From CAYLMG01 sp964493425 (GTDB lineage Bacteria; Planctomycetota; Phycisphaerae; Sedimentisphaerales; Anaerobacaceae), in contig CAZBMW010000001.1 of NCBI GenBank assembly GCA_964493425.1, positions 1 to 64,000 on the forward strand: 64,000 nucleotides of DNA, given 5' to 3'. The notes beneath the pieces are model-generated. The model was not told where the DNA came from. It saw nothing but the letters and a program-made list of their open reading frames with translations, and searched no databases. This document shows positions 33,838 through 43,600 of the stretch, one piece after another (positions within the stretch are counted from its first letter, which is position 1; each line of letters starts with the position of its first letter). Position numbers and translations under genes: made by a program.

Positions 33838-34380
33838 ATGCAGTGGTACGTTTTACGTGTAGCATCAAATAAGGAGATGTATGTCAGGGACGCCCTGGTA
33901 CAAAAGGTGGCGGCTGAGGGGCTTGGCGATGTTATAGGCAGAATAGAGGTGCCAGTAGAGAAAGTTAAACGTATACGGGGCAGCAAGCAAACGGTTCATC
34001 AAAGAAAGCTCTATCCCGGATATGTGTTTATGGAAATGGAGCCTGACAAGGATGGCAGGGTGCCGGAGCAAGCGTGGTTTGCTATTAAGGAGACAAGCGG
34101 GGTAGGTGATTTTATAGGCACAGAAGGGATACCGACGCCGATGCGTGATACGGAATCAGCTAAGATGCTTTTGGAATCGGAGAAGCCTGAAAGCGCTCCG
34201 AGTATCAAAGTGGAGTTTTCGAAGGGCGACAGGATAAAGATACGCGAAGGAGCGTTCGAGAACTTTGAGGGAGTGGTTGATTCGATTGACCAGGAAAGAG
34301 GTGTGGTGAAGGTAATTGTGACGATATTCGGCAGAAGCACGCCTCTTGATATAGAGTACTGGCAAATCGAGAAGATATAG
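33838..34380 (+). CDS. nusG: Transcription termination/antitermination factor NusG
   Basis: 180 residues: the N-terminal NGN domain starts MQWYVLRVASNKEMYVRDAL and includes KLYPGYVFMEME. The C-terminal KOW domain is KGDRIKIREGAFENFEGVV. It binds RNA polymerase and couples it to Rho or to the ribosome. It lies 85 bases after secE and 52 before rplK. Confidence 0.97.
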   Translation: MQWYVLRVASNKEMYVRDALVQKVAAEGLGDVIGRIEVPVEKVKRIRGSKQTVHQRKLYPGYVFMEMEPDKDGRVPEQAWFAIKETSGVGDFIGTEGIPTPMRDTESAKMLLESEKPESAPSIKVEFSKGDRIKIREGAFENFEGVVDSIDQERGVVKVIVTIFGRSTPLDIEYWQIEKI

Positions 34381-34432
34381 AAAGAGGATACAGGACACAG
34401 AATACAGAATGACAGTTAAGGTAAATTATTAA

Positions 34433-34867
34433 ATGGCAAAAGAGATTCAGGTACAGATAAAGCTTCAGGCGCCGGGAGGTCAGGCGACACCTGCGCCGCC
34501 GATAGGCCCTGCATTGGGTCAGCACGGAGTCAACATCGGTCAGTTTGTTTCTCAGTTTAACGAGCGTACGAAAGAGCTTAACGGGACAATTGTTCCTGTG
34601 GTGATAACGGTTTACAAGGACAAAAGTTTTACTTTTGAAGTTAAGAGTCCTCCGGCGGCTGTCCTTTTGAAGCAGGCGGCGGAGATTGCGAAGGGCAGCG
34701 GAGTACCTAATAAGGAAAAGGTAGGCAAGGTGACACGGCAGCAATTGCGGCAGATTACGGAGAAGAAGTTCAAGGATTTGAACGCTTATGATATTGAAAG
34801 CGCCGAGAAGATTGTAGAGGGTACTGCCCGCAGTATGGGAATAGAAATAGAGGAGCAACCAGGGTGA
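34433..34867 (+). CDS. rplK: Ribosomal protein L11
   Basis: 144 residues. The N-terminal APPIGPALGQHGVNI with the conserved prolines and the C-terminal rRNA-binding domain (KTI-region equivalent QITEKKFKDLNAYD) are standard. It forms the GTPase-associated stalk base on 23S rRNA. Confidence 0.97.
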   Translation: MAKEIQVQIKLQAPGGQATPAPPIGPALGQHGVNIGQFVSQFNERTKELNGTIVPVVITVYKDKSFTFEVKSPPAAVLLKQAAEIAKGSGVPNKEKVGKVTRQQLRQITEKKFKDLNAYDIESAEKIVEGTARSMGIEIEEQPG

Positions 34868-34949
34868 TATTTGTGCGTACCACGGCATAACAGTGGGAGC
34901 GAAGTTGTCTGTTAAGGTTAATGACATTTTGCGAAACAGGGAGTTTTTA

Positions 34950-35627
34950 ATGGTACACAGAAGTAAAAGATATAAAAAAGATGTCGAGCAGGCGGGTACG
35001 TCGGTACTGGAGCTGGACGAGGCTGTAGAGAAGATTAAATCATTTAACTCTTTGAAGTTCGACCAGACAATAGAGTGCGTGGTTAGTCTGGGGATAGACC
35101 CTAAGCAGGCCGACCAGATGGTTAGGGGCTCACTGTCACTGCCTCACGGTATAGGCAAACAGAAGAGGGTGGTGGCGTTTTGCGAAGATTCTCAGATAGA
35201 GTCAGCAAAAGCTAGCGGTGCAGTGGAGGCAGGCTGTGATGAGCTTATAGAGAAGATAAACGGCGGCTGGATGGATTTTGACATAGCCATTGCTTCGCCG
35301 AAAGTTATGGGCAAGGTAGGAAAGCTCGGCCGAATACTCGGCCCACAGGGTAAGATGCCTTCACCGAAAAACGGAACAGTCACTGAAGATGTAGCGAAGG
35401 CTGTTTCGGAGTTTGCTGCGGGTAAAATTGAGTTTAAGAGTGACGCTGGCGGCAATGTTCATGCCGTTGTGGGAAAGCAGAGCTTCGAGAAGCAGAAGCT
35501 TCTGGAAAATGCCGAGGCGTTTATCTCGCACATAAAAAAGATTAGACCTGTGTCGGCGAAGGGGACATATATCAAAAAGGTCAGTATCAGCGCAACGATG
35601 AGCCCTTCAGTGACGGTGAGTGTATAA
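34950..35627 (+). CDS. rplA: Ribosomal protein L1
   Basis: 225 residues from ATG 34950, preceded by AGGGAG; the frame extends 19 codons upstream without a site. GRILGPQGKMPSPKNGTV is the L1 signature. It forms the L1 stalk and in many bacteria represses its own operon by binding a mimic of its rRNA site on the mRNA; no such site was identified here. Confidence 0.96.
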   Translation: MVHRSKRYKKDVEQAGTSVLELDEAVEKIKSFNSLKFDQTIECVVSLGIDPKQADQMVRGSLSLPHGIGKQKRVVAFCEDSQIESAKASGAVEAGCDELIEKINGGWMDFDIAIASPKVMGKVGKLGRILGPQGKMPSPKNGTVTEDVAKAVSEFAAGKIEFKSDAGGNVHAVVGKQSFEKQKLLENAEAFISHIKKIRPVSAKGTYIKKVSISATMSPSVTVSV

Positions 35628-35695
35628 GGTAGGTTTCGGCTGAGTGAAAGAGCGTTATCAATTGTTCTTAAAAGATTAGTTGGCAGGTAGTAAAG

Positions 35696-36229
35696 ATGAG
35701 TAAGTATGTGAAAGAGCTTCTTCGCAATGAGCTGGAAAAAAGGATATCTGATGAGCACATCAGGGACTTTATTGTTTTAAGCATGAAGGGCGTGGACGGC
35801 TGTGATAACAATGTGTTGCGGGGAGAATTGAAGTCCAAAGGCATTAAGCTTGCTGTGGTGAAGAATTCCCTGTTCAAGAAGGCACTTTGCAATTGCCAGA
35901 TGGCTTCTGCGGTGGATTTAATTGAAGGGCCTTGTACGGTAGCTTACGGGGCAGACAGTATAGTTGATGTTGCAAAGGAGCTTGTGGATTGGCGAAAAAA
36001 GGTATCTGCGATAGAGATTAAGGGTGCTTTTCTTGAGGATTCGGTTTTGGATTCGCAGGCGGCTGAAGCTCTTTCAAAGATGCCGACGCGGGTTGAGCTT
36101 CAGGGCGAGCTTGTTGCATTGTCGCAAGCGCCGGCAGGAAGGCTTGCCTCGGCGGTGTTGGCTGCGGGCTCGATTATAGCCGGCTGTCTAAATACGCTTG
36201 TTGAGCAAAAAGAGAAGGCGGCTGCGTGA
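35696..36229 (+). CDS. rplJ: Ribosomal protein L10
   Basis: 177 residues. The N-terminal rRNA-binding domain includes LRGELKSKGIKLAVVKNSLF, and the C-terminal helix that carries L7/L12 dimers ends with a short Lys/Ala tail. It forms the ribosomal stalk with the rplL product encoded next. Confidence 0.95.
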   Translation: MSKYVKELLRNELEKRISDEHIRDFIVLSMKGVDGCDNNVLRGELKSKGIKLAVVKNSLFKKALCNCQMASAVDLIEGPCTVAYGADSIVDVAKELVDWRKKVSAIEIKGAFLEDSVLDSQAAEALSKMPTRVELQGELVALSQAPAGRLASAVLAAGSIIAGCLNTLVEQKEKAAA

Positions 36230-36272
36230 GAGAGATTTTTTTGTAAAGAAAATTTTGACAGTCTGAATGGCT

Positions 36273-36309
36273 GCCCCCGTTACGGGGTTAAACGAGACGG
36301 CGTAGTCTC
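36273..36309 (+). promoter_or_regulatory. Two adjacent hairpins between rplJ and rplL
   Basis: CCCCG-TTA-CGGGG (36275-36287) and GAGAC-GGCGTA-GTCTC (36294-36309). Neither is followed by T residues. They may slow or process the message and help give the excess of L7/L12 over L10. Confidence 0.45.
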
Positions 36310-36350
36310 GGCTACCATCGGGTGTTTATTGATAAGAGGAGTTTTAAGAA

Positions 36351-36815
36351 ATGGCAGAAGAAAAAGTAAAAGAAGCAGAGGCAAAAGAGAAACCGGCAAA
36401 GAAGGAAAAAGAATCAAAGAGCTGGAGCAGCAATATAAAGAAGCTTGGTGATTCGATAGTAGGCTTGACTCTGATGCAGGCCAAGGAGCTTGCAGATTAT
36501 CTCAAGGACGAGCATGGAATTGAGCCTGCTGCGGCCGGCGCGGCTGTTATGGTTTCCGGCGGGCCTGCCGGTGGTGCGGGAGCCCCTGAAGCGGCAGAAG
36601 AGAAGAGCACTTTTGATGTAGTGTTGAAAGAGTTTGGTGACAAGAAGATACAAGTAATTAAAGAAGTGCGTACGATTACCGGTCTTGGTCTTAAAGAGGC
36701 AAAGGATTTGGTAGAGGGTGTGCCGAAGCCGGTTAAAGAAGCTGTGAGCAAGGAGGATGCGGAGGCGATGAAGAAGAAGCTCGAAGAGGCCGGCGCGGTA
36801 GTTGAGATAAAGTAA
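36351..36815 (+). CDS. rplL: Ribosomal protein L7/L12 with charged N-terminal extension
   Basis: 154 residues against the usual 120-130. The first 30 are almost all Lys, Glu and Ala and precede the dimerisation domain (LGDSIVGLTLMQAKELADYL). A flexible Ala/Gly hinge (PAGGAGAPEAAEEK) and the factor-binding domain FDVVLKEFGDKKIQVIKEVR ... LGLKEAKDLVEGVPK follow. It recruits EF-Tu and EF-G to the ribosome. Confidence 0.96.
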   Translation: MAEEKVKEAEAKEKPAKKEKESKSWSSNIKKLGDSIVGLTLMQAKELADYLKDEHGIEPAAAGAAVMVSGGPAGGAGAPEAAEEKSTFDVVLKEFGDKKIQVIKEVRTITGLGLKEAKDLVEGVPKPVKEAVSKEDAEAMKKKLEEAGAVVEIK

Positions 36816-36876
36816 GGTAAGATTTGAAAGAGCTTTTTTAAGTTTAAATTTTATACAATTAATTTGGGAGGAATAA

Positions 36877-39800
36877 ATGGGAGTGCAAACTGTGCGCAAT
36901 TTCGGCAGGGTCGGCGATGCATTGGAAATACCGGATTTGGTGGCGATGCAGAAAGACAGCTATGACAGATTTTTACAGCCGGATGTTGAGCCCGGCAGGC
37001 GCAAATGCATCGGTCTTGAGGCACTGTTTCGAGAGATATTTCCGATAGACAGCTACGATGGTTCGATGCGGATGGAGTATGTTCATTATGAACTTGAGAA
37101 GCCTCGTTATACACCTACACAGTGCCGTCAGCTTCGTCTGACGTATGGCTATCCGCTCAAGATTCGCTGCCGGCTTCACAGGACCGGCGCGGACGATGTA
37201 GCAGAGCAGCCGGTATATCTTGGCGAAGTGCCGAAGATGATAGGCGGTGGTGAGTTTATCATTCACGGAGCAGAACGGGTGATAGTCAGTCAGCTTCACC
37301 GCAGCCCGGGTGTTGACTTCCTTATCGACAGTAAGGAAGGCGACCGGATTCTTCACGGCGGCAGGATAATACCTGAAAGGGGCAGCTGGATAGAGATAAG
37401 CGTTACGAAAAAAGATGTGCTTGTCGTCAAAATAGACCAGTCAAGCAAGATACCTGCGACGATATTTTTGCGGGCGATAAGTGCTGATTTTAGTGACACT
37501 GAGACGATAATCCGGCTGTTTTATCCGACGAAGAAGGTAACAAAAGCGAGGCTCAAGCCTTCGATGTGGGCTGTGGGTGACATTGTTGACACCAAGACAG
37601 GGGAAATAATGGTAAAAGCAGGGGCCCAGATAGGAGACAGCCTGTCTTTGATAAAGCAGAGCAAGATTAAGAATGTAGAGGTTGTCGAGGATGTCAAGGA
37701 TGCGATTATTTTAAATACTGTTGCAGGAGATGATTGTCGCAACCATGAGCAGGCGTTGCTGAGATTTTATATGCGGTTAAGGCCGGGCAATCCGCCCAAT
37801 CCGGAAAAGGCAAAGATATTCTTTGATGAGAAATTTTTTGATGTTAACCGCTATCGTCTTGGCAGGGTTGGCAGATTCAGAATAAACAGGAAATTTGAGC
37901 AGGATGTCAGCGGTAGCGAGATGACGCTTCGGCCGGAAGACTTCCTCAATACGATGAGATATATTATCAAACTCAGAAACAACCAGGGTGAGATTGATGA
38001 TATTGACCATCTTGGAAACCGGCGGGTGAGGACTATCGATGAACTGGCTGGAGACGAGTTCAGGAAGGGACTTCTAACACTTCGCAAGACTGTTCAGGAG
38101 CGGATGAGTATCAAGAGGGAAAGCGAGGATGAGGTTCGGGTTGCCGATTTGATAAATTCCAAGGCGATATCGAGCAGTATTAACTACTTTTTTGGCCGGG
38201 GAGAGCTTAGCCAGATAGTTGACCAGACCAATGCGCTCAGTCAGCTTACACATGAAAGGCGGCTTTCGGCACTTGGGCCTGGGGGACTGAACCGCAGACG
38301 AGCCGGCTTTGAGGTCAGAGATGTTCACATCAGCCATTACGGCCGTATTTGTCCCATAGAGACGCCTGAGGGTACGAATATCGGCTTGATTTCTTCTCTG
38401 GCAATTTTTGCGACGATAGATGAATACGGTTTTCTTCTTACACCGTATAACAAAGTGCGAAATGGAAAGGTGACCGGCGAGGTGGCATATTTGCGGGCTG
38501 ACGAGGATATGAAAGCAGTGATTGGTGCGCCTGGAATAGTTGACCAGAAGAGCGGAAAGATACAGGAGGGTATGGTGCTGGCGATGAGGGGCGGTGAGCT
38601 TGCACAGGTTAACAGCGAAGAGGTCGATTATGTTGATGTTTCACCGAAGCAGATAGTGGGTTTGTCAGCGTCACTGATTCCTTTTTTGGAGCATGATGAT
38701 GCGAACCGGGCCTTGATGGGCTCGAATATGCAGCGTCAGGCTGTGCCGTTGTTAAAGACAGAAAAACCCTTGGTCAACACGGGGATGGAGGAGATTGTAG
38801 GCCAGCATTCGAGCATGACGATGCAGGCGGCCAACCGCGGCACCGTTACGGCTGTCGACTCAACCAGGATTGTGATTAACAATACCGACGAGTACGATCT
38901 GGAGAAGTTTTTTGGTTTGAATGAAAGGACCTGCCTTAATCAGGTTCCTGTGGTTAAAGTCGGAGACAAGGTCAAAAGGGGGCAGGTGATAGCCGACGGC
39001 GGAGGGACGTGTGAAGGTGTTCTGAGCCTTGGCAAAAATGTGCTTGTGGGTTTTGTTTCTTTCGATGGATTTAACTTTGAGGACGCAATAGTTATCAGTG
39101 AGAGGCTGGTTAAAGACGACTGCTTTACGAGCATTCATATAGATGAATTCACGGCGGAGATTCGTGAGACTCGTTTGGGCCGTGAGGAGTTTACCAACGA
39201 TATTCCGAATGTTGGCGAGAGGGCGCTGCGAAATCTTGATGAGCACGGGGTTATAAGAGAAGGTACGAGAGTACAGCAGGGGGATATTCTTGTCGGCAAA
39301 GTTGTGCCGAAAAGCAAGACGGAGCTTACGCCCGAAGAGAAGCTTCTGCATGCAATTTTCGGCAGGGCTGGTGAGGATGTGAAGAATGACTCGCTGGAAT
39401 TGCCGAGCGGTTATGAGGGTGTGGTGATAAGAACGGAGCGTTTTATTCGGCGAGGACACGGCGGCGAAGAGGAAAAAAGGACCCTGAGAGCGCAAATCAA
39501 GGAGATTGAGCAGGAGAAGAAGGCAAAACAATGTGCCGTGTTCAGGCAGATGATCGAAGCAATACATCAAAAGATGGATGTCAAAATAGTTGACCCATCG
39601 ACAAGGCAAAAGGTCGGGGCCAGCGATGATGATGATGTTATATATGAGCAGGTCGAAAACTTCAGTATCAAATGGGTTAAACCGGCGTCGCGGAGAGACG
39701 AGGTTCAGAAAATCATCGATAAGTTCTGGGTAAAGATAAACGAAACTCGTGAAGAGGCAGAGGTGAGGGTAAAGAGTCTTAAGCACGGTGATGAGCTTCC

Positions 39801-40635
39801 GAGCGGTGTTTTGGAGATGGTGAAAGTTTATGTTGCAACCAAGCGGACGCTTTCGATAGGTGACAAGATGGCCGGCCGACACGGCAACAAGGGTGTTATC
39901 GCAAAGATTATGCCAGTCGAGGATATGCCATATTTAGAAGACGGCACACCATTGGATATATTGCTTAATCCTCTTGGAGTTCCAAGCCGAATGAATGTTG
40001 GTCAGATTCTTGAGACACATCTCGGCTGGGCTGCAAAGGTTCTGGGATTTAGTGCTATAACTTATGTTTTTGCAGGTGCTATGGAGCAGGATATTCAAAC
40101 GGTAACAGAGGAGGCTAATGAGTTTATGAAGAGCCGAGCCGAGCAGCTTGAAGATGCCAAGCAGTCGCCTGATCCGGGTGAGTTCTTCATCCAGGTACCA
40201 AAAACTCTTAAGACGCAGCTTTACGACGGCAGGACAGGTGAGCCTTTTGACCAGCCGGCAACAATAGGATTCATTTATATGATGAAGCTGCACCATCTCG
40301 TGGATGATAAGATTCACGCCCGCTCGACCGGGCCTTATAGTCTGATTACGCAGCAGCCTCTGGGAGGCAAGGCAAGGACCGGCGGTCAGCGGTTCGGAGA
40401 AATGGAGGTATGGGCGCTGGAAGGATACGGTGCAGCTTATACCCTGCAGGAGATGCTGACGGTTAAGAGCGACGATGTTGAGGGTCGTACCAAGATATAT
40501 GAGTCGATGGTTAAGGGACAGAATATGCTTGAGGCGGGCACGCCGCTTTCCTTCGACGTGCTATGTAACGAGATACGGGGCCTCGGCCTGAATATACAGC
40601 TTGAGAAGAAGAAGCTTGGGGCGGCGGCTTTGTAA
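36877..40635 (+). CDS. rpoB: RNA polymerase subunit beta
   Basis: 1252 residues after GGGAGGAATAA. The rifampicin-pocket region reads GRGELSQIVDQTNALSQLTH, then ERRLSALGPGGL. Relative to E. coli it has Ile for F514, Val for M515, Ala for P520 and Glu for K527, while D516, H526 and S531 are kept. The catalytic half shows GDKMAGRHGNKGV and the C-terminal GGKARTGGQRFGEMEVWALE. It is part of the core transcription enzyme with rpoC, 47 bases downstream. Confidence 0.98.
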   Translation: MGVQTVRNFGRVGDALEIPDLVAMQKDSYDRFLQPDVEPGRRKCIGLEALFREIFPIDSYDGSMRMEYVHYELEKPRYTPTQCRQLRLTYGYPLKIRCRLHRTGADDVAEQPVYLGEVPKMIGGGEFIIHGAERVIVSQLHRSPGVDFLIDSKEGDRILHGGRIIPERGSWIEISVTKKDVLVVKIDQSSKIPATIFLRAISADFSDTETIIRLFYPTKKVTKARLKPSMWAVGDIVDTKTGEIMVKAGAQIGDSLSLIKQSKIKNVEVVEDVKDAIILNTVAGDDCRNHEQALLRFYMRLRPGNPPNPEKAKIFFDEKFFDVNRYRLGRVGRFRINRKFEQDVSGSEMTLRPEDFLNTMRYIIKLRNNQGEIDDIDHLGNRRVRTIDELAGDEFRKGLLTLRKTVQERMSIKRESEDEVRVADLINSKAISSSINYFFGRGELSQIVDQTNALSQLTHERRLSALGPGGLNRRRAGFEVRDVHISHYGRICPIETPEGTNIGLISSLAIFATIDEYGFLLTPYNKVRNGKVTGEVAYLRADEDMKAVIGAPGIVDQKSGKIQEGMVLAMRGGELAQVNSEEVDYVDVSPKQIVGLSASLIPFLEHDDANRALMGSNMQRQAVPLLKTEKPLVNTGMEEIVGQHSSMTMQAANRGTVTAVDSTRIVINNTDEYDLEKFFGLNERTCLNQVPVVKVGDKVKRGQVIADGGGTCEGVLSLGKNVLVGFVSFDGFNFEDAIVISERLVKDDCFTSIHIDEFTAEIRETRLGREEFTNDIPNVGERALRNLDEHGVIREGTRVQQGDILVGKVVPKSKTELTPEEKLLHAIFGRAGEDVKNDSLELPSGYEGVVIRTERFIRRGHGGEEEKRTLRAQIKEIEQEKKAKQCAVFRQMIEAIHQKMDVKIVDPSTRQKVGASDDDDVIYEQVENFSIKWVKPASRRDEVQKIIDKFWVKINETREEAEVRVKSLKHGDELPSGVLEMVKVYVATKRTLSIGDKMAGRHGNKGVIAKIMPVEDMPYLEDGTPLDILLNPLGVPSRMNVGQILETHLGWAAKVLGFSAITYVFAGAMEQDIQTVTEEANEFMKSRAEQLEDAKQSPDPGEFFIQVPKTLKTQLYDGRTGEPFDQPATIGFIYMMKLHHLVDDKIHARSTGPYSLITQQPLGGKARTGGQRFGEMEVWALEGYGAAYTLQEMLTVKSDDVEGRTKIYESMVKGQNMLEAGTPLSFDVLCNEIRGLGLNIQLEKKKLGAAAL

Positions 40636-40682
40636 GCTGAGAAGGTTTTTTGAGCTGTGAAAAACGAAGGAGATTAGAATAA

Positions 40683-43600
40683 ATGTTAGCGAATATTTAT
40701 GACAGAATAAATGATTACGGTTCGGTGAAGATTTCGCTGGCCAGTCCTAACACAATAAGGAGCTGGTCTTTCGGCGAGGTGCGAAAGCCTGAGACGATAA
40801 ATTACCGAACATATAGGCCGGAAAAAGACGGGTTGTTCTGCGAGCGGATTTTTGGTCCGGAAAGGGACTGGGAATGTGCATGCGGCAAGTATAAGGGAAC
40901 AAAGTTTAAGGGTATAATATGCGACCGCTGCGGAGTGAAGGTGACTCACAGCCGGGTTCGCCGCAAACGCATGGGCCATATTAATCTGGCGGCTCCGGTA
41001 GTTCATATATGGTTTTTTAAGGCGATACCGAATCATCTTGGTACGATTTTGAATCTTAAGACATCGGATTTGGAGAAGATAATTTATTTTCAGGACTATG
41101 TTGTGATCGATAATGCGCAGAGTCCTTTGAAAGTCGGCCAGCTTCTTAGTGAAGATGAATACAACCAGGCTGCCAGTAAGTACGGGGCTCCACCATTGGG
41201 TTTTAAGGCTTTGATGGGAGCGGAGGCTATAAGGACCTTACTAAGTGACCTTGACCTTGAGAAGTTAAGTAAGCAGTTGAGGGTCGATCTGTCTGAGACT
41301 AACAGCAAGCAAAAAATCAAGGACCTTACAAAGAGATTAAAGACCGTAGATGCCATCAACACCAGCTCAAACAAGGCTTCCTGGATGGTGCTTGATGTCA
41401 TACCGGTTATACCGCCGGATTTGAGGCCGTTAGTGCTGCTCGAAAGCGGAAACTTTGCAACCAGCGATTTGAATGACCTCTACAGAAGGATTATTAACAG
41501 AAACAGCAGGCTTAAAAAGCTGATAGATTTGAATGCACCGGAGGTCATTATCAGAAATGAAAAGAGAATGCTGCAGCAGGCTGTCGATGCTTTGCTCGAC
41601 AACGGAAGATGCAGACGGCCGGTACTGGGAAGTAATAACAGACCGCTCAAAAGCCTTGCTGATATGATAAAGGGAAAGCAGGGCCGATTCCGTGAGAACC
41701 TGCTCGGCAAGCGTGTGGACTATTCGGCTCGTTCAGTCATTGTCATCGGGCCGAATCTGAAATTGCACCAGTGCGGGCTTCCCAAAAGAATAGCGCTGGA
41801 ATTGTATCAGCCGTTTATTATTCGCAAGCTCAAGGAACATGGTTACGCGGACACGATTAAAAGCGCCAAGAGGATGATAGAGAAGCAGGATGAGCGTATC
41901 TGGGACGTGCTTGAAGAGGTGATTCATCAGCACCCTGTGTTGCTGAATCGTGCTCCTACTCTTCATCGAATGGGTATTCAGGCATTCGAACCTATACTGG
42001 TGGAGGGTAATGCGATAATGCTTCACCCGCTTGCGTGTCGAGGTTTCAATGCTGACTTTGACGGTGACCAGATGGCGGTTCATCTGCCGCTCAGCATAGA
42101 GGCACAAGCTGAGACTCATACACTGATGATGACCACAAACAATATTTTCTCGCCTGCGAACGGTTCTCCTATGGTCGGGCCATCTCAGGATATGGTGATG
42201 GGCAATGCGTATTTGACGTTCATAAGCAGGGACGAAAATGAAAAAGGCACCGGTGCGTTGTTCAAGGACCCGTTAGAAGCGATAAGAGCTGCAGAAGATA
42301 AGAAAATAAGCTTGCATGCAAAAATCAGGGTGCGGATAAGAAAGACCATAGTAGGGCAGGATGGTGATGTTGAAAGTGGCGAGGGCGATTCTGACAGCAT
42401 TACTGCGGATTTCAGAGCGTGGAGTAAGGTGCTTGAGACAACGGCTGGCAGGTGCATATTCAACGATATTCTACCGGATGAGCTGCCTTTTTATAATATG
42501 ACGATGACAAGCAAAAAGTTGAGCAGGGTCATAAGCGACTGCTTCAAGATAGCAAGCTCGGCGAAGACGGTTGACCTGCTTGATAAGATTAAAGATATGG
42601 GATTTAAGTACGCTACACTTGCTGGCCTGAGCTTCGGGATAAGAGATTTGAAGATACCTGCTAAAAAGCAATCTATCATTGAGCTTACCGAGGAGAAGGT
42701 TCGAAAAATTCAGAAGAACTATGACAATGGAGTCTTAACTGAAGGTGAAAGATACAATCAGGTTGTCGATGCCTGGACGCATGCGCGAGTGGCGGTTACC
42801 AATGAAATGATGAGAGGTCTGAGAGAGGACGTGACAGATGAAGGCAAGCCGTATTTGAACCCGATATTCCTTATGACAGATTCGGGTGCGAGGGGGAGCG
42901 TTGACCAGATTCAGCAGCTTGCGGGTATGCGTGCATTAATGGCCAAGCCGAGCGGCGAGATTATCGAGACGCCCATCAAGTCAAACTTTCGTGAAGGTAT
43001 GACTGTGCTTGAATATTTCAGCTCTACGCACGGTGCACGTAAAGGACTTGCTGATACGGCGCTGAAGACAGCTAACTCGGGTTATCTTACCCGCAAACTT
43101 ATTGATGTGGCTCAGAATGTAATTATTACCGACCGGGACTGCGGGACACTGCAGGGTATCACAAAGAGCGTTGTCAGCGGCGGCGAGCAGGTTGAAGTGC
43201 CTCTTTCAGAGGTTATCGTCGGCAGAACAGCTAGAGATAACATTCGAAATCCGATTACTGATGAGATGATAGTGCGTGAGAATGAGGTTATAACGCCTCA
43301 GATGGCGGCAAAGATAGAAGATTTGGGCATCGACGCCGTCAGGATTCGAAGTCCGCTTACCTGTGACAATCCGTTTGGTGTTTGTGCCAAGTGCTATGGG
43401 TGGGATTTGAGCACCGGAAAGCTCATTGAAGAGGGAACGGCGGTGGGGATTGTGGCGGCACAATCCATCGGTGAGCCCGGCACGCAGCTTACCCTTAGAA
43501 CCTTCCATACCGGTGGGGTTGCTTCAAGGGCTATACTCGAAAGAGAGCAAAGAGCCACCCAGGCAGGTAAGATAAGGTACCGTGAGATAAATGCTGTTTT

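Noticed and set aside
38860..39882. 340-codon open frame on the minus strand inside rpoB
   Set aside because: It is a shadow of the rpoB coding pattern, with no ribosome-binding site and no recognisable product.
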